In this document: piece by piece, positions 43,154-51,227 of the stretch | Layout of the letters: every line of letters starts with the position of its first letter | How positions within the stretch are numbered: position 1 is the stretch's first letter | Origin: CAZWBR01 sp964632305 | Lineage (GTDB): Bacteria; Bacteroidota; Bacteroidia; Bacteroidales; Prolixibacteraceae | Reading direction: 5' to 3' | Assembly: GCA_964632305.1 (NCBI GenBank) | Contig: CAZWBR010000011.1 | Location: 1-64,000 of the forward strand | DNA: 64,000 nt | The notes under the pieces: model-generated | Told to the model about the DNA's origin: nothing | Database searches by the model: none | What the model saw: only the letters and a program-made list of their open reading frames with translations | Position numbers and translations under genes: made by a program

Positions 43154-44323
43154 ATGAAGAAAAAAGTTGTTAGTTTTTCATTGGCAGTTTTTTTAGTTGC
43201 ATCGATGGTATCGTGCAATTCGAATCAAGCTCCCCAATCACAGCCTCAGTCCCAGACAGAGGTCAAGAAAAAGGTTGTTCCGGGTGAACAGGCCCCGTTT
43301 GCCGATCCGGGACAGAATAATTTCGGAGGTCCCCGCCCGGTTACCGGAGCTGGACAACAAAGACCGGCACCACGACCACCGCGTCCTGAACCAAAAATCC
43401 AGACGGTCTCTCTGGACGAGCTCTCCATGAGCGATCCCTTTATCTTCCCCGATGAGAAAACCAAAACCTATTATCTGACCAGCACCGGCGGACGTCTCTA
43501 CAAGAGTCAGGACCTGAAAATGTGGACCGGCCCTTACCCGATCATCGACCTCACCGGGACCTGGATGGACGGTAACTTCGTTGCGGCTGCCGAAATTCAT
43601 TATTTCGGCGATAAATACTACCTGGCCGGGACCTGGAACGACCACAACAATCTGATTGAAAACGTCCCGCGCCGTTACAACGTGCCAACAAACCAAACCC
43701 AGCTGTTGGTGGCCGATAACATCGAAGGGCCTTACAAACCGTTGGTGCCCGAGCATGACTTCTGCCTTGGCCCTGAAGATTGGGACATCATCGACGGGAC
43801 GCTCTATCAGGAAAACGATACCACCTATATGGTTTTCGTTCATGAGTGGACCCAGCTAATCGATGGGACCATGGATTATATGCCGCTCTCCAAAGACCTG
43901 ACACACCGCACCGCAGAACCTACTACCATGTTCCGCGCCAGCGAGGCCGACTGGTCCAAAGAAATGAACAGTATCGGTGAAGCCACCTTCGGTCTGAAGA
44001 TGCCGGGATGGGTTACCGATGGCCCTCAGATGTTCCGTACCCAGACCGGCAAGCTCGGTATGCTGTGGTCTAGCTGGGGCGTTAATCGTTATGCTCAAGG
44101 TATCGCTTATTCCACTTCAGGAAGTATCAAAGGTCCATGGGTACAGGAAAAAGAAGCTTTCAAGGGCGACAACTCCGGCCATGGCATGTTGTTTACTACT
44201 TTCGAAGGGAAACGGTTATACATTGTTCACCATGTTGAAGGCAACGGTCCCCGCAAACCCCAGATTTGGGAAGTTGATGATTCCGGTGACAAACTGGTCC
44301 TTGGGAAGAGATATACTTTTTAA
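43154..44323 (+). CDS. GH43-like lipoprotein with Pro/Gln-rich linker
   Basis: 389 residues. MKKKVVSFSLAVFLVASMVSC is a lipoprotein signal, followed by about 55 residues rich in Pro, Gln, Gly and Arg (to RPPRPEP) that would act as a flexible tether. The five-bladed propeller follows. Asp94 (MSDPFIF) and Asp214 (WDIIDGTLY) match the base and modulator of GH43, but the general-acid position appears to be Asp289 in VTDGPQMF instead of the Glu of the usual EGP motif. NSGHGMLFTTFEGKRLYIVHH marks the last blades. The enzyme may be active with Asp or may have a changed role. It is 196 bases after the SGNH gene. Confidence 0.85.
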   Translation: MKKKVVSFSLAVFLVASMVSCNSNQAPQSQPQSQTEVKKKVVPGEQAPFADPGQNNFGGPRPVTGAGQQRPAPRPPRPEPKIQTVSLDELSMSDPFIFPDEKTKTYYLTSTGGRLYKSQDLKMWTGPYPIIDLTGTWMDGNFVAAAEIHYFGDKYYLAGTWNDHNNLIENVPRRYNVPTNQTQLLVADNIEGPYKPLVPEHDFCLGPEDWDIIDGTLYQENDTTYMVFVHEWTQLIDGTMDYMPLSKDLTHRTAEPTTMFRASEADWSKEMNSIGEATFGLKMPGWVTDGPQMFRTQTGKLGMLWSSWGVNRYAQGIAYSTSGSIKGPWVQEKEAFKGDNSGHGMLFTTFEGKRLYIVHHVEGNGPRKPQIWEVDDSGDKLVLGKRYTF

Positions 44324-44337
44324 TCAGCAATATTGCG

Positions 44338-44361
44338 TTAAATCGTTCGCGAACGATTTAA
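44338..44361. repeat. Perfect 24-bp palindrome
   Basis: Half-site TTAAATCGTTCG is repeated exactly in inverted orientation with no spacer. It starts 15 bases after the GH43 stop codon and just before a terminator hairpin. It could be an operator for a dimeric regulator or part of the termination structure. Confidence 0.75.
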
Positions 44362-44371
44362 TTTAAACTGA

Positions 44372-44422
44372 AACACCCCCGAAGTACACTTTAATAAATG
44401 AAAAGTGTATTTCGGGGGTGTT
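44372..44422 (+). terminator. Long terminator hairpin after the GH43 lipoprotein gene
   Basis: AACACCCCCGAAGTACACTT (44372-44391) pairs with 44403-44422 over 20 bp with a single G-U pair, loop 11 bases, followed by GTTTATTT. The strong stem and position support termination, possibly in both directions. Confidence 0.85.
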
Positions 44423-44659
44423 GTTTATTTATTTGCATAGGATGTTGTTAAGTGGGTCTATTCTCTGGTTGGCAGCAAAGCTGAAACAGAAGACATGAGA
44501 TTTGGGATTAACGCTCCGGTTGGCTGATTTTGTCGTGAGAATTAGGTTATGGCGACTTAAGCCGGATCGGGTTAGCCGGTTTTATTTATAACATAAAAAT
44601 ACACTGCTGTATGATTAAATCCCGACTATTAAGTTCGCCCCTGTCATTCTGAGAACTCA

Positions 44660-44697
44660 CCCCAAAAAATGAGGCATGATGTAATGATGACAGGGGG
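44660..44697. repeat. Intergenic repeat, copy 3 (short)
   Basis: CCCCAAAAAATGAGGCATGA followed by TGTAATGATGACAGGGGG matches the first third of the repeats at 12714 and 17307. Confidence 0.5.
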
Positions 44698-44711
44698 AAT
44701 TGCTGGCTTTT

Positions 44712-44879
44712 CACATGCGACCCCTCCGGGGTCGTGATGAATATAAAGATCCTTTTCTATAAACATATGACCTCTCCGAGGTCATATTTACAATCGGCTA
44801 CACCAGCAATCCCGGAGGGATTGAATGTTTATAGAGAGAAAATTGTAGAATGAACCCCGACCCCAGAGGGGTCGCATGT
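44712..44879. repeat. Nested palindromic element, about 168 bp
   Basis: Outer arms ACATGCGACCCC and GGGGTCGCATGT each contain a smaller palindrome: CGACCCCTCCGGGGTCG (44718-44734) and CGACCCCAGAGGGGTCG (44858-44874). Inner arms CTATAAACAT (44757-44766) and ATGTTTATAG (44825-44834) are also inverted. Between them lie ATGACCTCTCCGAGGTCAT (44767-44785) and AATCCCGGAGGGATT (44809-44823). The whole could fold into a branched cruciform. It has no coding capacity and resembles a REP- or MITE-like element. Confidence 0.7.
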
Positions 44880-44940
44880 CTCACCGCGCTGGCCCACACA
44901 TCCTGTTTTTCCAAAGATCCTCCTTAATATGTTGGCTGTT

Positions 44941-44974
44941 TAATTCTGTCATTGGTAGCGAAGCGAAGAATCTC
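44941..44974. repeat. AATTCTGTCATTG repeat, copy C
   Basis: TAATTCTGTCATTGGTAGCG then AAGCGAAGAATCTC; same family as the copies at 38541 and 38676. Confidence 0.5.
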
Positions 44975-45248
44975 CTGCAGTTTCCCGGACAGTAATGATA
45001 AAAATAGAATGGATGCCCTTTTGGGACCACTTCGGGTGGGGGCTCGGCTTTCGAAAGGCTCAGGCGACCCCCTGTTCCGGGTCGGGTCAACTCCGGGGTT
45101 GCTCCTAGGTTCCTCTTAGGTTCCTCCAAGGTTCCTGTTACCTACCTAAGAGAAACCATACGGAAACCTAAGAAAAAGCATGGCGTAACCCCGGCTTTGA
45201 TCCGGGGACGAGCGGAGGGGCAGGGGGTGGTTTCCGGAGATCAGGATT

Positions 45249-45305
45249 AAGTGACCGGGTGAGTGAGATAAAGTGACCGGGTGACTTGGAGTCACCCGGT
45301 CACTT
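45249..45305. terminator. Hairpin with a duplicated left arm
   Basis: AAGTGACCGGGTGACT (45271-45286) pairs perfectly with AGTCACCCGGTCACTT (45290-45305) across 3 bases, followed by ATTTTATA. A second left arm with one difference, AAGTGACCGGGTGAGT, lies at 45249-45264, so the right arm could pair with either. It lies 298 bases past the end of the minus-strand lipoprotein gene and may terminate transcription from either side. Confidence 0.6.
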
Positions 45306-45602
45306 ATTTTATAATCGATCTTGTATTGAGCTGATTGGGAGAGGATTTCCCCGGAGTTTACGGGTGGCATTTAATAACCTCCGTAGGTCTTTCAATTGAT
45401 TGACGGATTAAAAACGGTAGGATTATTTCCCCGCAGATCGCGCAGAGTTTCGCGGAAAAAGCAGGGTTATTCAGTGTATTCCGCGGGAAACAGATCCTGA
45501 TTTGAAATTAGCGGGTAGTGCCGACGGACTTTTGGAACATCCTGATTAGTAAAGAATCCCGGTTCGCGATTTTCCTTTCCTTTGACCTGCCGGGAAGTAT
45601 TC

Positions 45603-46610
45603 TTATGGGAAAGTGACGGCTTTTTTATAGAAGTTTTCGCCGACAATGATGATCTTGTTCCCATGCCCGGAAATGGCGTTAAGATCTTCCGTTGAGAGCT
45701 GGTCCAGCGTATTGCAATGCGAGCAGGAAGGTATGGTCATTATTTTTCCGTTGCTGCAAACCAGTATAAACTGATCCGTTTCAAAGTGATAGATCATATC
45801 CAGGGGGATATCTTCCAAGAAGGTGTACTGTCCGTGGTCATCAGTATAGTTGAGATCTCTTTCCGTCCAGACTTCGCCTGCCGATGAAAAAAACAGAACC
45901 GGCGATCCGTCGCTATGGTGACCTGCAACGGCCACCCGGTTTTCAGTGACCAGTACGCTTGTAAAAGAACTTGGCTTGTAAAAGCCTGAATAGCTCTGGT
46001 TAAAGTCCAGTATATTCCAGTCGGTTCCATTCGGGGTAGAGATGATTTCACCTTCGCTGGTTACCCCGTAACAGGCTGAATTATCGGCCGCGAGCGAGAC
46101 GATGTCCCCTTTCAGTGACAGTTGAACCTTGCGGAACGCCCCTTTTTCATTGCCGATGAGGATCTGGCCAAAATCGGTGCCGGCAACGATCAGGTCTCTG
46201 AAAAGGGTGATTGAGTTAATGTTATAATCCGTTGGGCTGTCGACTTTTTTAAATCCTCCCTCGCGCCCGGAAATCAGGATTGTCCCTTTTTCACCGGCAA
46301 CGATTATTTTCTGATTGACGAAAAGAATGCAGTTGAACTTCTCCCCGGTCAATTTTTCTGATTTAGTTATCTCACCCGATTCCGAAATCCAGTCGATCCG
46401 GCCGTCTGACCCGGTCGCAATAAAGCCATCTCCTAAACTGGCAACAGCTCTGTAACCCTCCTGACCGGTTTTGTTTTGGGAAGATGCAGGCGGAGAAAAT
46501 GAGGATTCCCCGGTATTCGGGGTGTCGGAAGGTCGGGTGAAGGAGAAACACCCGCAAATAATAACCAGTAAGAAACTACCTGTTAAAATGATCCTGACAT
46601 TCTGTTTCAT
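45603..46610 (-). CDS. Beta-propeller lipoprotein of unknown function
   Basis: 335 residues from the second Met (MKQNVRIILTGSFLLVIICGC), which gives a lipoprotein signal; the first Met adds three residues. The mature protein starts with a Ser/Pro-rich stretch and then repeats of about 40 residues with patterns such as VASLGDGFIATGSDGRIDWIS, IIVAGEKGTILISG, LIVAGTDFGQILIG and IIIVGENF, like YCF48 or photosystem-stability-type propellers. No catalytic motif is seen. It may bind polysaccharide or act as an assembly or scaffold protein. It lies downstream of the GH3 gene on the same strand (104-base gap) and may be co-transcribed with it. Confidence 0.75.
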   Translation of the reverse strand: MKQNVRIILTGSFLLVIICGCFSFTRPSDTPNTGESSFSPPASSQNKTGQEGYRAVASLGDGFIATGSDGRIDWISESGEITKSEKLTGEKFNCILFVNQKIIVAGEKGTILISGREGGFKKVDSPTDYNINSITLFRDLIVAGTDFGQILIGNEKGAFRKVQLSLKGDIVSLAADNSACYGVTSEGEIISTPNGTDWNILDFNQSYSGFYKPSSFTSVLVTENRVAVAGHHSDGSPVLFFSSAGEVWTERDLNYTDDHGQYTFLEDIPLDMIYHFETDQFILVCSNGKIMTIPSCSHCNTLDQLSTEDLNAISGHGNKIIIVGENFYKKAVTFP

Positions 46611-46714
46611 GTAAGCCATACAGTCTGATGTTGGAAACGTGTTAAAAAAACTTCAGCATTGGCTACTTATAAACAAATAGCAATGCTGAAGTTTAAATTT
46701 TAAAGAAAGCAAAA

Positions 46715-49700
46715 TTATTTCAATCCGCTGTTGGTGATCTTGAAATAATCGAAAGCTACTTCGAAAGGAGTGGTTGGCTGATTGCTTTGCGGGGTGGATC
46801 GTCCTCCAAAGCCGGCCATGCGGGCAGGAGCTACACCGTCGCAAACGATCACGCCTGCTTTGATATCCTTTAAAGTGGCGATGGCGGTTCCAACTTTTTC
46901 AAATTTCTTACCATCGGCCGAACAGAAGGCGGTATAAAGGTCGCCTTTTTTCACTAATCTTAAGATCAGTGTGTTGTTGCTCTTGATGATGCCTTCCATG
47001 CTGATGGTTACAGCTGGATTCTGATCGCCTTTGCTTTCAACGATCAGTTCTACCGATCCGGGTTGTTCTCCCGCTTCACCGGGTCTGCCTCTGAAACCAC
47101 CGGCCCTGTAGGTCAGTTTTACAAAGTTGTCATCATCCTGCGAAGCAAGAACTCCCGCATACTGCGACATTCCGTTAGGTTTCCTGGAACAGACAATCTT
47201 TGTTTCGATGGTCCAATCGGTGTTGGCGCTCTGCAGTAAAATATTCTCAGCGTTGTTGTTCGACGAGAGAATATCTCCTTTACCACTGGTAATAAGCAAT
47301 GAACCTGGTTTTTTAGATAAACTCCAGTTGGCGGAATTTTCTCTTATCCAGCTCCACTGTTTTCCCAAAGTGTTGCTGTTGAATTCATCAGGTACCGACT
47401 TGACTCCGAAGTTCACGGAATACTCTTTTTTGTCAAAGGTGATATAGTCGGTCAGTGTGATTGATGCAGTTCCGGGAACACCTTTGGCTTGAAGCGTTTC
47501 AACAACAACAGCCGGATCGGCCGGTGTAGCCTCAACAACAGGGGCCTGGGTAGAAGTGGTATTCATCAGATAGCTGTACTGACCGGTTGCCGGATTGAAA
47601 CCGGTAATAGCCTTGTTGTTTACCATGATTGAAGAAGGACTCAGGTCGGGCATCACTTTGATCGGATAACTGCCTGATTCGGTCTTGCCATCGATGGTGA
47701 CCTGTGCGGTGATAACGGCAACACCTGTTCCCTTTGCGGTAACAACACCTTTTTCATCGACTACTGCAACCGATGTATTGTTGCTGGTGTAAACAACTTT
47801 GGCTTTGGCGATATCGTAAAAACTGTCGTCAGTCATAGCTGCAGTCACGCTGGTCTGGATGGTTGAACCATTTTTCAGGACGACCGTTCCGCCGTCGGCA
47901 ACAACAGTTTTGATCGTTGGGATGAAGGAGCCGCTCATGTTGGCCGTTACAGTACCCTTGATATCCTTGGAGGAAGCCCCGATTTCGAAGAGGTATTTTC
48001 CCTGATCGAAGGTGATTTTATCTTTATCCTGATCCCAGAACCAGAGGTCTGCACAGTTGATCTCAATCTTAACCGTTTTGGTCTGGCCTTTGGGCAAAGT
48101 CACCCTTTGGAAGCCTTTTAATCTTTTGATCGGGCGTTGCAAAGAGGCCGGGCTGTCGGGAGTCCTCATATAGATCTGTACAACTTCGTCCCCATCGTAA
48201 TTACCGGTGTTTTTGACATCAACGCTTACCGTAATTTTATCCTGCGGGGTGATGCCGCTTTTGCTGATTTTAAAGTTGCTGTACTCGAAAGTAGTGTAGG
48301 ATAACCCGTATCCAAACTCGTAGGAGACATCTTTGTTGAAGTACCAGAATGTGCGGCCATTTTTGCCATTACCGCCTCTGAGGGTGTAATCGGTAATTTC
48401 GGGAAGATCTTTAACCGTTTTGTACCAGGTCCCGTTGAGTTTTCCTCCGGGGGTAACATCACCGAACAGTATCTTCGCAATAGCATCGCCCTGTGCCTGA
48501 CCATTGTATCCAACCCAGATAATCCCGGGGATATTCTGGAGGTTCTTAAATTCTTCGACCTCAACACATCCCAGTGTTTGCATCACCACGATGGTATTCG
48601 GGTTGACTGCCGCAACAGCTTTAATAAGATCAACCTGGTTACCGGGTAACAGCAGGGTGAGACGGTCGGCTTCTTCGGTGGCCGTATTTTCATCGGTACC
48701 GACAAATACTACGGCGACATCGGCAGAGGCTGCTGCTGCAATGGTTTCTTTGTCAATCTCCTTGTCTTCGGGCGCTTTGTAGACCAGGTAAAGGGTCTGA
48801 GGCCCGTTAAAGCCCAGTTTGTTCACTTTGACGTTCATCCAGCTCCCGCCCCCGTAGACGCCTCCTGATTTAGCCCCGGCTGCAACAGTGGCGTTTAAGG
48901 AGGTCAGCAGGTTCCCTTCAGGAGAACCAACCCTCACTTCAACGATCCCGCCTTCGGTAGGGATATTCAAGTTTATTCTAATCGTGTCAACATCGGTAAG
49001 GTCAATGTTTTCGTAGGATGTCCATGAGCCATCGTTGATGGTACGTACCTGTTCGACCGTTCCCATACCTGATCCAACCGTAATTCCTTTGGATGCGGCC
49101 GAATATTTTGTGGCATCGTGTTTCGAAACTGCTCCGTTCGATTTCTTTAATTCAAAAGCGACCACGTAAAGCAGGTTGCTCTTGCTCGTGGCGTTAGCCC
49201 CAGAGCTATGTACTACCTCTGTTGATAAGCCTTTCTCTGCGACATATTTCTTAATCCCGGCAAAGGGGGTGATCATATTTTCCTGGGCAGGTCGGCCTGA
49301 ATAAGGCCCGAGTTCAACTTCGTCGGACTGAGGTCCTATCAGGGCAATCTTCTTAATCTCGTTAAGATTTACCGGAAGGGCTTTTTTATTTGTTTTCAGA
49401 CTAACATTGTTTTTCAGAAGAACCGGTGTTTTTGTCGCAATTTCCAAAGCAAGGGAGCGATTGGCCGGAGAGTTGACAACACTGGGCTGGAATTGAGCAT
49501 AAGGCACTTTGGCCACCGGATCAAATTCTCCGGTTCTCATCCTGATCACAAAGGTATTCAGGAGGGCTTTGTCGATATCCGCCATAGTGATCAGTCCTTT
49601 GTTCAGCGCGCTGATGGCGCTTCTTTGGTAAACGCTTCCGCAGTCGGAGTCAACGCCGGCCTTTAAACCCATGGCCGTTGCCTCTTCAGCAGTTTTAACG

Positions 49701-50581
49701 AAATAGTGGCCGGTATAGATATCTTCGATCGCGGCACAGTCGCCGGTAATGTATCCTTTCATACCATAAGTCCTTCTGGCGATGGTGTCGAGATATAATT
49801 TGCTGGCCGAAGTGGGAACTCCGTTTACGGCATTGTAGGAAGACATGATCGAGGGTAGATTGTCTTCTTCAATAAGCTTTTTGTAAGGGGAGAGATAAAA
49901 TTCCCGCATATCCCGGCCATCCATATTCGAACTACTCACGTGGCGGTCGAACTCACTGTTATTGGCAAAGTAATGTTTGGCGCAGGGTACCGCTTTTAAA
50001 TAGTCAGGATCGTCGCCAACCATTCCTCTGACAAAGCCGCCTGCGATTTGAGATACAAGGAAAGGGTCTTCTCCGTATGATTCCCCTGTTCTTCCCCAGC
50101 GGGGATCCCTGATCGGTTCAACCACAGGCGACCAGTAGGTCAGTCCCTTTGTCCCGGTCGCGAAGATGGCTCTGGCTTCGTCGGCAATCGCGGAAGCTTC
50201 GCGTTGCATAAGGGCCGGATCCCAGCTTGAGCCTAAGGCCACACTGTTCGGGAATGAGGTTGGAGCCGACAACCCGACACTTTGATTGGCTCCACCCAGG
50301 ATACCGTGCAAAGCTTCACTCCATACATTATAGGATTTTATTCCCAGTCTCGGGATCGCAGCCATACTGTTTCCCAAAAGACTTTGTTTTTCTTCCAGGG
50401 TAAGCCTGGATACCAGATCGGCAGCCCTTTCTTCAAAAGAATAAGCTGTGTTCAGGTACACCGGCTGTTTTGTTACCTGTTCCTTTGGTTCTCCTGTCCG
50501 GGCAGCCGAAAGCATAAATACAAATGCAATCCCGGCGATCCCTATCAGAATTCTCTTTAGAAATCTTTTTTTCATAAGCAA
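46715..50581 (-). CDS. Very large multidomain GH3 beta-xylosidase/glucosidase
   Basis: 1288 residues; a start two codons later (50575) is equally possible. Signal helix at the N-terminus (ILIGIAGIAFVFMLSAA). The GH3 barrel has RDPRWGRTGESYGEDP, CAKHYFANN and nucleophile Asp281 in ITGDCAAI; the second domain supplies the acid/base in TATEEADRLTLLLPGNQ. A CBM6-like module is inserted in the second domain at about residues 465-610 (YVVAFELKKSNG to GPQTLYLVYKAP). An FnIII-like domain (YDGDEVVQIYMR, about 790-870), a Big_2-like Ig domain (YTSNNTSVAVVDEKGVVTAKG, near 940-1010) and a C-terminal concanavalin-like sandwich (from PDEFNSNTLGKQWSW, about 1080) follow. Ordinary GH3 xylosidases are 750-900 residues. 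Xylosidase activity is favoured by motif style and locus, not proven. Confidence 0.9.
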   Translation of the reverse strand: MLMKKRFLKRILIGIAGIAFVFMLSAARTGEPKEQVTKQPVYLNTAYSFEERAADLVSRLTLEEKQSLLGNSMAAIPRLGIKSYNVWSEALHGILGGANQSVGLSAPTSFPNSVALGSSWDPALMQREASAIADEARAIFATGTKGLTYWSPVVEPIRDPRWGRTGESYGEDPFLVSQIAGGFVRGMVGDDPDYLKAVPCAKHYFANNSEFDRHVSSSNMDGRDMREFYLSPYKKLIEEDNLPSIMSSYNAVNGVPTSASKLYLDTIARRTYGMKGYITGDCAAIEDIYTGHYFVKTAEEATAMGLKAGVDSDCGSVYQRSAISALNKGLITMADIDKALLNTFVIRMRTGEFDPVAKVPYAQFQPSVVNSPANRSLALEIATKTPVLLKNNVSLKTNKKALPVNLNEIKKIALIGPQSDEVELGPYSGRPAQENMITPFAGIKKYVAEKGLSTEVVHSSGANATSKSNLLYVVAFELKKSNGAVSKHDATKYSAASKGITVGSGMGTVEQVRTINDGSWTSYENIDLTDVDTIRINLNIPTEGGIVEVRVGSPEGNLLTSLNATVAAGAKSGGVYGGGSWMNVKVNKLGFNGPQTLYLVYKAPEDKEIDKETIAAAASADVAVVFVGTDENTATEEADRLTLLLPGNQVDLIKAVAAVNPNTIVVMQTLGCVEVEEFKNLQNIPGIIWVGYNGQAQGDAIAKILFGDVTPGGKLNGTWYKTVKDLPEITDYTLRGGNGKNGRTFWYFNKDVSYEFGYGLSYTTFEYSNFKISKSGITPQDKITVSVDVKNTGNYDGDEVVQIYMRTPDSPASLQRPIKRLKGFQRVTLPKGQTKTVKIEINCADLWFWDQDKDKITFDQGKYLFEIGASSKDIKGTVTANMSGSFIPTIKTVVADGGTVVLKNGSTIQTSVTAAMTDDSFYDIAKAKVVYTSNNTSVAVVDEKGVVTAKGTGVAVITAQVTIDGKTESGSYPIKVMPDLSPSSIMVNNKAITGFNPATGQYSYLMNTTSTQAPVVEATPADPAVVVETLQAKGVPGTASITLTDYITFDKKEYSVNFGVKSVPDEFNSNTLGKQWSWIRENSANWSLSKKPGSLLITSGKGDILSSNNNAENILLQSANTDWTIETKIVCSRKPNGMSQYAGVLASQDDDNFVKLTYRAGGFRGRPGEAGEQPGSVELIVESKGDQNPAVTISMEGIIKSNNTLILRLVKKGDLYTAFCSADGKKFEKVGTAIATLKDIKAGVIVCDGVAPARMAGFGGRSTPQSNQPTTPFEVAFDYFKITNSGLK

Positions 50582-51227
50582 AAAATGTTGATTAAATGAA
50601 CGAATTGGAAAAATGGTATTGTAGTCTATTTTTATTTAATAATAAATTAGCTTCAAAGATAGTCAATTCAGCCTCTTTGCGGCGAAGAAGGGTTGAAAAA
50701 TAGATGTTAAAAATGTTAAAATATTTAAAAATGAAACCCGGGTTCTTTGCCTTTAACCGATCCTGTTTAATCATCGTTTGATCCCATCCTGTCACTCGAG
50801 TCATCCAGTCTGGTCAATCCGTCTGTTGTATCTTTAAACTAATGGCATCTTTTTGATCTTCAGGTTGATTCCCGGATGGAGAGCCTGGGGGGTTTTCCTG
50901 TTGACAGACCCGGTCTGTACGTGTTGTTTTATCTGCGGTCCATTGGAAAGCTAATACTGCCTGGTTTGCTTGTTCTCATGTTCGGTGGAAATATCCCCGG
51001 ACGGTAAGTCCTGGCTGTTGAAAACCGGCAAAAAATCAACGATAGCTGATGAACAGGAATTGAAAAAGACAAGAGGCGGATGGGTTAGGGAATACGGAGG
51101 ATAATGTTTAAAAACTCATTTGGCGAAATACTCCGGTGATTGTTGCTGATAGTAAAAATAAAAGACTATTTTTCTATCTGAAATATTTCCGGCAGTACTA
51201 ACCAATAATCTGTTATTTAATTGTCTT
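50582..51227. other. Divergent promoter interval, 646 bases
   Basis: Lies between the minus-strand GH3 and plus-strand kinase genes. The GH3 side has a good promoter candidate at 50654-50686. The kinase side is AT-rich near 51150-51220, without a clear TAnnTTTG. No gene seen. Confidence 0.5.
50654..50686 (-). promoter_or_regulatory. Candidate Bacteroidota promoter for GH3
   Basis: On the minus strand TTCG (50686-50683) is followed after 21 bases by TATCTTTG (50661-50654), 73 bases before the start codon. ATTGACTATCTTTGA is identical to the -7 region of the GH67 gene. Confidence 0.5.

Larger units (their letters stand above)
44324..45602. other. 1.28-kb non-coding interval rich in palindromes
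   Basis: Between convergent GH43 and beta-propeller genes. Contents in order: 24-bp palindrome (44338-44361), terminator (44372-44422), short GGCATGATG repeat (44660-44697), nested palindromic element (44712-44879), AATTCTGTCATTG repeat (44941-44974), AGGTTCCT direct repeats near 45105-45140 and a hairpin at 45271-45305. No gene seen. Confidence 0.65.
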
